Origin: Mastigias papua
Taxonomy: Eukaryota; Cnidaria; Scyphozoa; Rhizostomeae; Mastigiidae
Length of the DNA stretch: 64,000 nt
Direction: 5' to 3'
NCBI GenBank assembly: GCA_964019165.1
Contig: OZ025284.1
Location: 2,325,521-2,389,520 of the forward strand
Below, one piece after another: positions 25,501 to 38,739 of the stretch; position 1 is the stretch's first letter; the number at the start of each line of letters is the position of its first letter. The translations under genes and the position numbers were made by a program. The notes below the pieces were generated by a model, which made no database searches, was not told the DNA's origin, and saw only the letters and a program-made list of their open reading frames with translations.

Positions 25501-28500
25501 TCATCTTCTTTAGGTGCCAGAAATTGAGATTGGCTCATTTTTGCAAACTCTCGTACAAAGATCGAGACTTATAATGGCCTAACAAATACAGAGTAACGTG
25601 TTTCAGCCAGTTTATTCCTGCAAAAGGTAAGAAAATCTTAAGAAAATCTCAGCCTCAAATTCGTGACAAGGTAAGAAAATTGAGCCTCAGGAAAAAAGTG
25701 TTTTTCATATAAAAAATAACGTGTATGCCATTCAAGATTAATGATAGGATATAGAAATCATTCAAAGCAGAGCCAGTTTAGGAGAGTTCTTAATGTAGGG
25801 CTAAATAAGTATTTGCACGTATCAACCCCTGGCACAATCGATCGACGAGATATGTCCATGCAGTTTTCTTATAGGTAACTTAGGACTTTGATCACTCTTG
25901 AAGATGCTTAAGTTCTACCGAAAATTTGCATTTTAAGCTACTTAATTGCTGCTTTTCATTTTCTCCTCATTTTCTGCAATTATGCAAAACGAAGGGAAAG
26001 TAAGACAAAAGTAATCTTCTCAGTATAAACTGTATATTTATCCAGCTCAAGAAGTCATCTCAGATTTCTCCTTCTACAAATGATATATAACTTACTTTGA
26101 AAGCAAATCTGTAAATAGAGAAGTGTTTTTTAAATTAATCGAAATAGCATCTTTGTAGCTGCTTATGGTCATAACTTTACAAAAATGAAGTCGCTGAATA
26201 ATTTTTCGAATCGAATCCAGTTGCTTATAAAGCAGTTGTTTTTAAAAAGTTGTTCTGATAGTAAAGTCCATTACATTCTTCCATTAACTACATCTTGAAG
26301 TTAGCTGCTTGCAATGGTTACAAGGAATATTGGACGAGCATTCAATCGCAGCGCTAAAAGAACTGGTGTCCTGGGTTCGAGGCAGAGTCGCGATTCTGCC
26401 TAGTTCACAAGATTTATAGTGATCTTATTAGGGAGTAAGGCCAAATTATATGATTTGCAAAAATATAACACATGAGAAGGTCATTAAACAGGTATGTTAT
26501 ATAAATTTGGCTCATTGTATAAGAAGCTACATTCTTTGTTGTAGATATTAAATATTGTCTCAACTATAAAGGCTCATATCATGAAGCTGCAATGATCAGG
26601 TCATTTGACAATAAAACGCGAAAACGAGGTGTTATTAGTCATAACGAGGGCTTATAATCAGTTCAGCTTAAAACACGTTCTAAGGTTACACGTAGGACTT
26701 GGGGCACGTTGCTAATCAAGGTTTTTGGGTCTCGTACTCATTTGAAATCTTGTTTTAGTTTGCAATGCACGACAGTATTCTCAATGAAGCAACAGTTGAT
26801 CTGTTTCTTGCTATACCATAATATGCACCTTGAAAGCTTCTGGACTGTTATAAGAAATTCCTAAGGAATGTTCAAGAGACTTTATTTCCCACAAAAGTAC
26901 ATCAAACAAGATGTCATATTGCTGCAGTCGCCACGTGCGGTCAAGAGGAATCGTATTGAATTCTGAAAGTGCTCAAAGCAACATTAATGACTTCATCAAT
27001 ACTGTCACTAAGGTGTTGTCAAAGCTTTCTTCCAGCGTCAGATTCTTTTGCTAAATTTGTCGTTTCTAGATTATATCACTGATACGCACAGTCATCCGTA
27101 TGAGCGAGATTTTAGATATCTGACAATCACCACTGGAAGATTTGAAATAAAGGTACACGCTGTTTTAAAAATGGTTTTCCCGCCCACTACTGAAGCTACC
27201 TTAGCTTCTTCACGATTCCAGAATCAAAACTTCCTTAAACAATACAATTATTATCACAGAAAATGTACGCAAATTAAGAAAGAGAGGCGATAAACGTAAG
27301 TGAAAACTGGAATTTGAAATGCGTATAAGCTTATCAATTTTCTTTTTGTCATTTCCATTTGTAATAAACGAATGAAGGAGTGGCCTTTACTTCAATAACT
27401 GAAATGATGTTTAATCTGAAATGTCACCGTGGTCAAAGTAAGGCGTGACGAATCTTTTGTCTTCTTGGGCCCTAGACAGCAGGTACTCTCTCTACTTTTT
27501 ATAAGAACATACACACCCTTTTTATAAGAATACATAAGTTTTCTCAATATTCTTAATAATTTTTTTAATTTGAGCCCAAGATTATTCTTAAATTTTTTCC
27601 TAAATGTTAGCGACTTTGAGCATTAATACTCGCATAGTCAATATTCTTATATACTGAAAAGTGTGTAACGAACACTCCTTGATGAGTTTCTGTGTCGCAT
27701 CATATCATAATAGTTCCCAGGTCGAATAAATGAAGCCTACACTTGTTTCGTTCTCTAAAGAAAACTCAAATAACCAAAAAATCTAAAGCTTGATGAAACT
27801 TGAGCCTTCAGTTACTTTTAAATTATTTCTAAATTTCAGGGATTTTGAACCTCAATAATCTTATAGACTATATTCCTACAAAAAGTATGTGTACTTTTTA
27901 AAAATGGGCAAGTGGCAAGGTGGTTAGACCCCTTGACTGCTGAGCAAAACATCGATGGTTCGAGTCGAACCCTCGGATCATAGTTGGGATGCTCGCCCAC
28001 TGCCCACCCAGCAGCAAATGGGTACCTGGTGGCAACACTGGGGAAGTTAAAGGCGGCGAGAAAAGGAACTGGCCACCCTACTTCACTATGCTGGCGGCTC
28101 AGGATAAGTGTCCCTCTAACAGGCACTCCCCCAACTTACGGAATCGTACATGGGACTCACCTTTACCTTTACCTTTTACTTTTAAGACCACTGAGCTTCG
28201 ATTTGCCACAAAATACGGACACGGCTAAAGTGTGTTCAGCCTCAGATGAAAAATTAAGGGAGATTTTTACAAGCACCCAGCTATCTTCATTCTTATGGCA
28301 AACAAGTTGATTAAGTTGGCCGTAATCACCAGCACTCGTTGCTTCATTCTCAAAATTAGCCTGGCTGAATGGTAGCTTCTCAAATACTTGCTAACAAATC
28401 ACTCTTAGAATAGAAAGATTATAATAAACATTTCAAAATTTATCAAAAGATCATCAAAGAATATTAAGATTAAGATTATCGAATGATTATTAAGAATATC

Positions 28501-29675
28501 TGCAAAAATTACTTGTTTCTTATAAAGAAGATAGAATCTGCTCTCTTTGATTCAAGATCAGCCAAGTTTCTTTCGTTCTGAGGTTGGCAGTCGGTACTTG
28601 GATAGACTTCCTGTTGAAAGAGCTCCTAGACTGCACAAGGAAAAACATCATGAACTGTAGAAGAGGGGGCTCCGGGGAGCTGAGCCACCTTCTAAATTCA
28701 AAGAGGGTTGAGCGCCCTTCCTTTTCTGGGCAATGTTGATTGGTGAATCAGGATGATAGAATGGGGTTCTTAAAGAATCAGATCACAGTCGTTCTCCCCA
28801 TTGTTACTAACATACATCAATTTTCCACCAGATTGCAATAAAGTACTGGTGCTGCTACGAGCTTTGGAAAACTATGTAGGGTGTGGTTTCGTCAACATTT
28901 TGTTTTGCCATGCCCTTCACACAAGAGAGACCTTCCTTGCACTGAAAACCTACACCACTGCAACATAGGCCTCTGGATGTCCACTATTGCCAATCCAAAG
29001 CACAACTATGGGTGGGGCCCCGGCGGTCTAGATTTTTGCGCATTCCTTCGTAGGATAGATGTCCCTTTTTCTTAGAAAGTTGCTCAACTGTCAATTAGAT
29101 GTGCTCATAATCACTATTAACCTTGAAAGTGACGCAATCATAAAAATTTCTCGCAATATTGCTTCCACTTCTGAATGAGAAAAGCATCGTTCCAAACTAT
29201 ATCATCATTAAAAAAGTTCTCTTTGCATTCTTTCTGAATCAAAGGTGGACTGACTGTCTGTTTTGAGCCTGTGGTAAATATGTATGGCAGAGTTTGGGGG
29301 GGGGGGGCTTTTCTAATGCAATATGTGTTTAAAAAGTCATTCTTCCGGCCGGACCATTAAAGAGGATATAGTTGCCCCCTATGCCAGTTCAAAATGATTG
29401 TTCCATAAAAGAAGCCTTTGCAGAGTAGGGGCCCCAGAGAAAGAAAATCGAAGGAATCCCTTCAAGCATTTCTCGATCGCCTGACTGGCCAGTAGGCTCC
29501 TGATTAGAACTCGCCCTCTAATAGTCCCAGTTGCGCACGAGAATAGTTTTCTTGAAGAGAAATAGTTCCTTGTTTCGTAAGAAAGTAATCATGGTAACTG
29601 ATAAAAACCTACAATAAAAAGTTAAAAACCTACCATTGTGACAAGTAAGAGTTTAATCATGCTGGAATCTGTCAT
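22512..29675 (-). CDS. Secreted single-domain C-type lectin, four exons, complete
   Basis: Exons read leftwards: 29634-29675 (ATG at 29675, second in-frame ATG at 29660), 25059-25080 (22-bp micro-exon), 23533-23762 and 22512-22745 (stop TAA at 22512-22514). Phases 0, 1, 0 fit; 528 nt, 175 residues. The start gives a hydrophobic signal peptide (MIKLLLVTM plus the micro-exon's LLPEFIKG). The CTLD follows: ECLIDYPW and GICF (long-form first cysteine pair), W..A...C, WLG, then WNDGS, W.TGEPS, NC, LDDQKC and VVC. The EPN and WND calcium/sugar residues are EPS and LDD here, so classic mannose-type binding is doubtful. Known role of secreted CTLs: carbohydrate or protein recognition, often immune. 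The micro-exon is supported by a CTTCACAG acceptor, a GTTAGT donor and exact phase fit. A 21-codon upstream ORF ends in TGA overlapping the ATG. Confidence 0.88.
23138..23263. mobile_element. MITE family 1 fragment
   Basis: The stretch TTTAGCTGTGGAACG ... TCAATTAGGCTGGGAG matches the right half of copy A (GTAGCTGTGGAAAGC ... TCAATTAGGTTGAGAG). It has no clear terminal repeat or target duplication. It lies in the lectin intron between exons 3 and 4. Confidence 0.7.
25383..25723. mobile_element. TA-target MITE family 2, copy A
   Basis: A 341-bp element flanked by TA. It starts CAGGATTTTTTATAAG and ends ATATAAAAAATAACGTG; inside each end lies TGAGGCTCAA / TTGAGCCTCA. It shares most of its length with the copy at 31112, e.g. 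GCCAAAATCTTAAGAAAATC. TA duplication and A/T-rich inverted ends suggest a Tc1/mariner-type non-autonomous element. It lies in the lectin intron 1. Confidence 0.82.
27700..27880 (+). repeat. Dispersed repeat family 7, copy A
   Basis: Shares CTAAAGAAAACTCAAATAA, TTAAATT and CTTATAGACTATATTC with 40490-40650 in the same order. It lies directly left of SINE copy 1. Confidence 0.55.
27904..28180 (+). mobile_element. tRNA-derived SINE, copy 1
   Basis: The head has a box A-like TGGCAAGGTGG (27913-27923, followed by TTAGA) and a box B-like GGTTCGAGTC (27957-27966), spaced as in tRNA promoters. The body contains GGCGGCGAGAAAAGG and CTGGCCACCCTAC. The tail is CCTTTACCTTTACCTTT. A second copy lies inverted at 63486-63751 and is highly similar, so this is a SINE and not a tRNA gene. 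Short frames here are shadows of the element. Confidence 0.88.
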
Positions 29676-31111
29676 ATGTAGCTCGAATTCTTGGATTCCT
29701 GTGTTGAATGGTAGTCAGCAATGCTTTCACCACTCATCTGCAAGTGAAAGAATGAGCTTAGCAACGGACTTTATATTGTGTCTAATCATAGATAACATTA
29801 ACTTTTAACTATTGTATAAATTTAAATATAAATGTAAACAGAAATTGTTCACAGATTCGTTCGTTTCCATGAGCAATGAAAAAAGCCACGTGTTAGCAAT
29901 TACTTGTATGTAATTATAGTTAATTATAGTTATGAATAAGGTAAGCATACAACATGCATTTAGAAACAGTAATTAGGAAATGCATAAAAGCTGTAATCAG
30001 CTCATGGCTGACTTCACCAAACAATCAAATGAATGGGGTAAATACACTTCTTAAATCGGATATGTTTGGCTACATCACAAATATCAAGTTTTGGAATTCT
30101 TTGAATCAAGACTGCACGTGATTTTTGGATATGTTTTGGGGCTCGAAGACTGACCCTAAATCTAGCCTTAAAGGCTTCTGTTGTCTGATTGGCTATTGCA
30201 GGTAATCGATCACAAAATCAGACCGAATTTCTATTCTTTTGAGTGAGTGCGCATTCGCATTTACGGGCTTTATCACCTGAGATGCGCATGCTCAAACCCA
30301 AATGCAATGCAAGAGTGCTGCAATGTCACAAAAATGCATTGAAAAGAATTCAGCTTTTATCGCGCTTAAAAGTAAATGATATCTTCCAATCGCCATCTTT
30401 GTCGTTATTGCTAAAGGGTGTGAGAGTCTGGGAACAAGTTCACGTAAAACTATGATTAATTTTCAAATTTTCTGTTTAATAACGGTTTCATACATTAATC
30501 CAACACGGGTATACAATTGTAAAGGAATTTTTATTGATTAAAGGTGAAAGAGAGGAAATGACATGAAGAATTTGTGTAATGCCAGGGCAGCATAGCCATT
30601 GCTGAAACCCATATTTCTTACATAATTAACTAGAATAGTGAAGGCCATTTAAGATGGCGCTGGGGGGGGGGGGGATGAACGCAGTGCATAGTCCCTTGTG
30701 AATGGATTCCATTTAATTAAATTCATAAACTTACTTATAGTCGACGTTTTTCTAATTAAAAAATAACTAATGAATACCAACAATTTAAAACACATGATAT
30801 TTGCAACAACATACAAAATGAAAGGAAACATTAGCTATGCACAAACGTTGCAACTACAACGCTGTCTATTCAATCGCAACAAATTGTGAACGGTCGCAAA
30901 CAGTCTCCATATTTCTGCGGTTGAAGTCTACGACCGAATAAAAGCAAAAATGCATTGTATCTGAGACCCTGTGCAACTCTCTGAGAACAAACGTTTTCTC
31001 TAGTCACAGAGATAGAATCCGGTTCTATTAATACGACCTGTCGTACTTCTTCTTTGATCGTAACCGTTCAGTTTTCGAGACGGAGGCAGATAAACCAAAA
31101 CAGATCGAATA

Positions 31112-31457
31112 CACGTTTTTTTATTTATAAGAAAAAAGTTTATAAGAAAATGAGGCTCAAATGGCCAAAATCTTAAGAAAATCTTAAGAAAATCACAAGG
31201 CTCAAGTTCAATAAAATGCTAAGAAAATTACAGTTCATCTTCTTTGCATGCCAGAAATTGATATTGGCTCATTTTTGCAAACTCTCGTACAAAGATCCAG
31301 ACTTATGGTGGCCCAACAAATATAGGGCAGCCTGTTTCAGCCAGTTTTTTTCCTTCAGAAGTTAAGAAAATCTTAAGAAAATCTCAGCCTCAAATTCGTG
31401 AAAAATTGAGGAAATTGAGCCTCAGGAAAAAAAGTGTTTTTCTTATAAAAAAACGTG
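31112..31457. mobile_element. TA-target MITE family 2, copy B (better ends)
   Basis: A 346-bp element from CACGTTTTTTTAT to ATAAAAAAACGTG, flanked by TA at 31110-31111 and 31458-31459. Inverted TGAGGCTCAA / TTGAGCCTCA blocks lie about 40 bp inside each end. Many tandem-like TTAAGAAAATC motifs occur. No ORF. Confidence 0.86.
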
Positions 31458-33382
31458 TACAATGACAAACAGCTAAAAATTGGGTGCATTATATAATCAC
31501 TCAGAGATGGGCTTAAGCACACATGAATTGAGACCTTTAAGGACAAAAATTTGAAGCATCATCATTAGCGTCACAAGTAGCATGTTTATATAGGAGCGGT
31601 ATACGTGCAATAGTCATTAGCAATATGCCTTCATCTTTTCAATGTTCTTCTTAGTCATTCCATCAAACGTAATATTAAGTCCTTCAATCTTGTCATTTAT
31701 TGGACACCATTTTTAAAGGATTTCCACGAGTGGAGAAGTGTCTTAAAGAGACACATAAATGGGGAAAAACTTTGAGATGACGAACTGTAGATACATTGAT
31801 AGAAAGTAGGCAACAAGCATTCCTCCTTCACAGCTATGAAATCATACATTCTTCATATACTGTTAGGACAGCCCTAGAGCGTATCACTCTCTACTTGAAA
31901 AAGCCTGTTGGTGGGGGAATTCTTTGATTTTGCTTGTACTTCTGATGAAAGCATTGGACCTACAAGGGAATTTTCCCTGTAGTTAGCATGCTAAAAATCC
32001 CCTTCTTTATTGTCGCTATCTTCTCTGATATGAAATGCCATGATCTTTACACCAACGTTTGCTGACGAGCGAAAAAATTACCTACGGTTCTTGCAAAAGC
32101 TGGAAGTGTGACACTGAAGCTAAGTTACCAATCACTTTTATGCACGACCCTGTGCTTAAAAGTGGTTGGTAACTAAGCTCCAGGCCTGTCAATCTCAAAA
32201 GTCCTACGAAAACAGCTCTCTTGGAACTTCAAACGAGCTATCAGATTCTATGCTTTATAGAAAGCATTTTGATAAGATCACAGAGCCAAGGAAGTGGCAA
32301 ACATTAATTTCTAACTGATAGTTTAAAGTAAGCATGTTTTTAATATTCTGTCTCACAGTACAAAAGATTTGGCTAACCGCTTCACCCAATATGCTTGAGG
32401 TATCGTCTTATTGTTTTTCCACATAGCTGCATTCATGAAATAAAGTGTTTCTGTTTACTTAAATAACTACTGTTCTTTTTTATATTTATTCTCTTTTAAA
32501 TATTTACTTTATATATGAGACACTCTTCTGTTACCGATAACTAGATTTGTTATCAGTCTGTGAAGTTACTCATTTTCATTTCAAGATCTTTTTAATTCAC
32601 AGTTTTTTTCTAAGAATACTTTTTCTAAGAATCATGAGGCTAAATATCGTCAAAAATTATGAATTAAGTAAAAATCGCTGCAGACTCAATAATACCAGTT
32701 ATGATTGAGACCAACTGTAACAAGGATGCAATAAGAATCACTTAACAATATTTGAGGCTCATTTTTGGCGTTTTATAAGATTCACGAATTTCAGATCAGA
32801 ATTATGTAACTCGTATAAAACAACAGTGTACTTTTGATGACCATGATGAAAATTATGATTTTTGATGGTGATCTATGATTAATGGTGATTGCTGTTTCCT
32901 AGTTATTCCTAACGAAGAGGCGTTTTTTGACTCCTAGCAGATATCTTTCAGCGAGGCCACTAATAGGAAGCTTCCTACAAATTTGAGCGTGTTGTTTTGA
33001 GAAACGTAGATTTACAGAATATTATGTATATATAGTAAATCCACATGAATTTAAATCTAAAGAACTGTTGAAAATATTTCCAAAGAAATTACCAGCTCAA
33101 AGTAACCGATGGATGGAAACGACTTTAGTTAACCCTGATGTCATGAAGAGATTAGTTAAGATCTCTAGTTCCATGGAAGGTCCATCTCTTTTGGACAAGT
33201 CCTTCCGACATTTGATTATTCATTATAATTGTCTTTATTACTTCGTTAGTATATGTCAGCATTAGTAATAGTTTCATCACTGAATCAGAAATATTTCATA
33301 ACTGACTGGAGCCTACGATCCTAAGAACTCAATGCGACCGAGCTTGTTACGTATGTTCCAAACTTTCGCAACACGTCTTTTT

Positions 33383-33735
33383 TTATAAGAATTTGGTTTT
33401 TCACAGAGCAGTATTCGACTGCTCAAAAGTTACGATTTCTGAGACCTAAGATATTTGATATGGTCATATACATTAGAAAGTCTAATTTTGCACGCAAGCT
33501 CATCAGCTCCCTTTGCTTAATTTGCATATATTTTCCTTGATGACTTATATAATTCAGTGCTATGTTTGTGTGATGTCTGTCTGTCTGTCTGTGTAACACA
33601 CTGCAATATTACACAACTCAAAAGTTCTTGCATAGAAAATCTTAAAGAATTTTTAGTACTGAAATCATGAAAAGGTTAAGAAAGCTTCAGTACTGGACGA
33701 AATAAGTCGTGAACAGTATGCACTTATGAATGCAT
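33383..33735 (+). repeat. Dispersed repeat family 3 copy
   Basis: Starts TTTTTATAAGAATTTGG after CACGTC, then GCAGTATTCGACTGCTCAA, GTCTGTCTGTCTGTGTAACA and TAGTACTGAAATCATGAA. The CACGTCTTTTTTTATAAG start resembles the ends of MITE family 2. Confidence 0.65.
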
Positions 33736-35393
33736 GTAGCATGATGTCAACCGGCTGATTCCCCATCAGTGTTAGACTGTCTTTCACAAGTATCTCAGCT
33801 GTTTCGAAGAAAGAGTTTCCAAAAAGGAAGATTGTCTTCTCTGTTATTCGTGATCGATCACAAATTCACGCGTCGTTAGAAGATTTCAAGACAGTGAAAC
33901 AATGATAAGGTGTCTCCAATCAACTTTCACTTACAAACACTAAGAAATATCAGACCTTGTATTCATGTATTACTATCACAAATTTTGTGATCCGTTGAAG
34001 TGCAACTGGGGGAATCTTTGCCTGTATGTGATCTACAGGATCAAGACAGATTGATATAATATTACAGATGGAATGAAAGAAGAATTCAACTTTACCTGAA
34101 TGCTGTAGATTGCAAAAAGCACAGACTGTCTTTACCCAATATAATTCTCAAAAAGAGATTATCATACTGTTCTACAGTCAAAGTTCGCACTCAAACACAA
34201 CTACTGTCTTATAACGCAAGGGAACGACTTTTTAAGCTGTTTATGAAGAGAGCTGCATGCTTTTGCTAATAACTTGACCATACATTGTCCATATATCCTA
34301 CGCGAAACAAAAATCATTCGGTTATACCAATACAGCTTTGAAAACACTGAATATATAATGCCCATGATGAATGTAAACAAGTGAAATCTGAAGAAATGAA
34401 CGTCCAAGAATGTCCTCTTCGTATTGTACACTAAATAGGAGATTATGCTCTCTAAAACAATGTTATTTCTTGTTGACTTTGATATTCCATTCAAACTATT
34501 GAAGTGTATGATCAATGGAAAGCACATTTTGTTTTTTGTTCTTCCAGGTCACTGAAAGATGAGCAGTCGTTCTTTTTGCGTCGCTGAGACATGCCATTTG
34601 TAATCCATAAATTTCCCACTCCTTGAAGATTCGATCAATCCTTAAGTTTCTATATTAGATGATTTGACAATGCCATGTCTAGAAATATCCCAATAATCTA
34701 TCAGGTATATATTCTAACTAGACTCAAACCGTTTGCACTCTGGTGACCTCCAATGCTATTTCCTTTGATCGATATCGATACTTTGCTCTATCCTGTTCCA
34801 CCATGTCTTGCACTGTCCACCATGCTTTTCTAACAAGAGGAATTTACTATCCTGAAAAAATGCAGTATACAGTTTCCAACCAAATGTGTATCAAGGAGTT
34901 TAGATATGGGGTGGTCTAGGGACTAAGGCTCGAAAAATTTTTGTAGACTAAGCCCTTAAAACTCTCTCAAAAGCAAGAAAACGCCTATTTGAAATGTGTT
35001 CGCCGCTTATTTTACTTACATTAGCTCTGGTGAACAGTATGGCATTTTATTTAAATTTGCCCCACCTTCATTACTTTCACAATTTGGAAAAATCTCGTGG
35101 ACCATGTTTAGAAAAGTGAGGCCTGCACCCCATCCCCCCTTGATGTCGTCACTGGTTCCAACTTTTAATCTATAGAGAGTACGCTAAAACCCATTTTAAA
35201 CGGAGGGTACAATAAGCAAAGTGTGTAGCAAATTTCAAAAATTAATAATCGGGGGTTCAAAATAAGTGGAGGAGGGTAAAACTGGCAGATTAATAAATAT
35301 TTGAGGAGGTCAGCAGCGTCTAGGTATGTCCGTTGCAATGAAATGCTAACGTCACGTAAAAACAGCAAAACATAAGACACAAGGATTAACTAA

Positions 35394-35535
35394 CATAGCC
35401 GCCAAATGTTTGAGAACTCTATCAGTGTTTTTTCTCACATGCAAAGACTAGGCCCATTTTGCATGATGATTGGTCAATTAGGTTGGGGGAAAATAGACCT
35501 GACAGGGTTCTTAAACATTTGGCGGCTATGCTGGG
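35394..35535. mobile_element. Fold-back MITE family 1, copy C (short variant)
   Basis: A 142-bp element starting CATAGCCGCCAAATG and ending CATTTGGCGGCTATGCTGGG, flanked by TTAACTAA (35386-35393) and TTAACTGA (35536-35543). The left arm is internally deleted compared with copy B. Confidence 0.88.
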
Positions 35536-35794
35536 TTAACTGAGTTTGAACGCAGTCGCTGCATTCTCATGTTTGAAAAATGATCCATGCAGATTTGAAG
35601 AAACTCCAAAATTGTTAAAATTAGTAAACGGGGAGGGGACAAAAATAAGGAGCGGAAGGGTTTCAAAGTCAACCAAACTTAATTTTAATACCCCCACTTA
35701 TTATGGGTTTTAGAGTATGGATGCATTTTGCATTTACTTGTGATTGTTTGTTTTAACATGTTCCCTTCTATTAAGTATAAGGTCGGGCGAATTT

Positions 35795-36112
35795 TTTATA
35801 AGAAAGAGCTTTTTGTCCAATACTGAAAATGCCATAGGTGTTTCGTGACTTCAGTACTAGAGCTTGTGTAATACTGCAGAATTTGCGAAGTCAAACAATA
35901 TAACACTGAATTACATAGACTATCATAGGAAATCTGTAAAAATTTAACATAGAAGATGATGAGCTTTCGTGAAAATTTGAATTTCAAATGTGTATCAACT
36001 TATCAACTTTCATAGGTCTCAAAAATCTAGTACTGAACTTTCTCAACGTTTTGAGCCACCGAGAATTGGTTTCCTATAGACCATTTTCTTGTACAAAACT
36101 GTATTCCAAAAC
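35795..36112 (-). repeat. Dispersed repeat family 3 copy (inverted)
   Basis: Read on the minus strand it contains CAAAACGTTGAGAAAGTTC, GAGACCTATGAAAG, GCTCATCATCTTC and TTCAGTATTGGACAAAAAG, ending TTTCTTATAAAAAATTC. Confidence 0.6.
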
Positions 36113-36899
36113 TGTTAAAAATACATTCTCCTTGTATAATTACAGCAACTTTAAACAGATATAGTGAATGAATTGGCTCTTTTCCTTTGATTGTTTTTAC
36201 TTATCAAGAGAGTAAACTTAAGACTGTTTTCGATTTTTCCATAGGAAACTACGAGAGGTTCCATTGGATCTCAGAACGTGCCTCTACGAAGGAAGTTGCG
36301 TGAACATTCTTTAACCTCAATCTGAAGGACCTTCTTGAACTCACGAATAACTGGTTGGTGGATGGAATTAGCCATATGAAACTTGTTGCTTTGAATCAAA
36401 TATGTCAGAGTTGGAATTTAACCTGCTGTACAGTAAAAGTTGCAAACACGGTGCCCCTCCACAGTTTCCAGACAAATATGCCAAACATAGGTAATCACAA
36501 GGGTAAACAAGTCGTTGCTTCCAATATGAAATGGAACACAAAGAGACTCAGGATGAATGTAATCTTAAGTAATATTCAATAACGCGAGATATAAGAGATG
36601 TGACATAAGAGATGTGACAATGTCAACAGTTCATGCACACTTAAGTGAGATCCACGGGGTGAAGTGTTCTTGTAAGAGAACATAGTGCATACGCTAACAC
36701 ACGCTTTTCTTTAATCAAGTTAATACTTTTGTCAGGAACCTGTATGCAGAAGGCAAAGAAATTCAAGGAGCTTCTATATCTAAAGACAAAATCCCTAAGG
36801 AGCTTTTTAATTTCAAATAGCTTCATCTCTGCAAACAATTGCGATTTAAGATAACAAATTCGCCTTAGTTGTGTGTAGTCTTTCATAGATGGCTTCATA

Positions 36900-37110
36900 T
36901 TGAAAGTTATTACATCTATATTACCCTATTTTAACACTTAACACTTACGACATTTATAGCATTAAATGTGCAGTTGAAATTATGAAAGTATTAAGGAACT
37001 TTTAGTACTATAATGTGATTAAAAGTGGCCCTGAAATAGGGAAGTTTGGAGACTATGCCTTTTGCTAGGTCCCCTATAAGAAAATTGTGTGCAATGGAAC
37101 ATACAAAGAC
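36900..37110 (+). repeat. Dispersed repeat family 5 copy
   Basis: Contains ACTTTTAGTACTATAATGTG and GCCTTTTGCTAGGTC, in the same order as the 20.6-kb copy. Confidence 0.45.
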
Positions 37111-37942
37111 TCGTGATGAATGTAATTTTAAGAGAAATAAAAAAAATTAATAGTTCATGCACTCGTAAACAGAATCTGTGAGATTTTCTAGTGCTTCTAT
37201 GGTAAAACAAGTCGTAAAACATGAGTCAGTTTTACCGCCCTTGGAACAATGCATGTTCTTTTCTGTCATACGCAACACAATTATGCTTACGCTGGGTCAA
37301 AAGGCTGGTAATTTCAAACTTAATTTTACGACTTGAATATTCTGTGATGGTCAGTGGTAATCCGCTTTATCTTATACTTTACATGCAGATAGAATCCTCG
37401 CTGTTCTGTAGGCTCTTTAAGCTAGATACTAGTGTCTGGTAATTAACCGGGGACAAAGACCTGTTTAAGATCAAACCAATTTTAATACCATTGCCAATAA
37501 GCCGCTTTGCCGACCAATCTGACGCTCCAAACACAATCAATGAAGTTTGCATGAGATATGAAACGTTCACGTACTAGCAAGCAGTCGGATGAACGTCTCC
37601 AACAATCGTTTGCACAAGGTATGTTGGAATGGTGTGCGTGTGAACGTGAGAGTGTGGGGAAAACTCACAAAGAAACCAAGGTGTGATGAAACTGGAAGTA
37701 GAACGTAAAGCTCTATCGTATCAAAACTTTTCATCCTACTCTTAGTTGTTATGGCTTTAAAATTGAAAGTAGGCTTATCTACCGTTTACCGACATATTTT
37801 GAGGTTTTCAGGACAGCAACTTCAAAAGTACCGACCAGTTCTTTAATTCTTGAAGTATCTCTCTCTTACCCTTAATTCTTTGATGCTTCTCAGATCTGTG
37901 GAGCGATTTAATGGTATCATATTCTCCAGGAAGGAGTATTCA

Positions 37943-37983
37943 GCCTTAAGTAGTTGAAGTGTCTATCCAGTTTAAATATTCGT

Positions 37984-38059
<76 letters not shown>

Positions 38060-38075
38060 CTGAACTACTTAAGGC
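37943..38075. repeat. (TTA)n microsatellite bounded by a perfect 13-bp inverted repeat
   Basis: GCCTTAAGTAGTT (37943-37955) and AACTACTTAAGGC (38063-38075) are exact inverses. Between them is a pure TTA run of about 23 units (37987-38057). Leu and Asn homopolymer frames are artefacts. Confidence 0.9.
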
Positions 38076-38739
38076 AGTTGATTTTGACAGCAAAATGCAA
38101 AAGGCTATTCTGTCCAGGATCATGAATATTACCATAAGATGCACATATTACATATTCTGTTGCCGCAATAAGCCATGGATAAGTCCCAAACTACACGACA
38201 CATAAAAAATTGACGTACTCAGTAACTAATCAGACATCACTTTTCTAATACGATTGAACTTGTTTTTTTTGCTATTCTTTGTACCACTGACTGCCAATTG
38301 TACATTGCCTTAAATAGTGAGATGTATGATTGTAATTAGTTGATATATCGTTGAAATGAAAGTTTGAAAAAAAAGTATGACAATTACAACTTTAAGTGAG
38401 TGTAGATTTAGAGTAGAATATGAGATAATTTGTGCATGAAGGTTTGGAGATGCATGAGCCATCACAGGTACATTTTTGATGCTGACTGCTACAAATAATA
38501 TGCTTTCATCATTGTGGAGAGTTAGCATCATATTTAAGTCTGCTATAATTAATCATTCTTTTAAAAATAAAAGCCTTCCCTACCGATTATAGAATACTGC
38601 TTTCGAAGCGTCTAATTATTTAACAATGTTCATTCACTTGTTACTTAGCTTTTGAAGATAAGCTCTATGTAATTTATACTTTTTCAGTAATGTTTGACAA
38701 ACAGAAAACAATAATCTTTTGATCATGTACACTCTATGC

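Noticed and set aside
27904..28180. tRNA gene
   Set aside because: A and B boxes are present, but the sequence does not close into a cloverleaf by eye, it has a long body and tail, and a second copy exists, so it is a SINE.
34201..34527. 108-codon minus-strand frame
   Set aside because: Length is within chance for AT-rich DNA and no domain, repeats or splice context support it.
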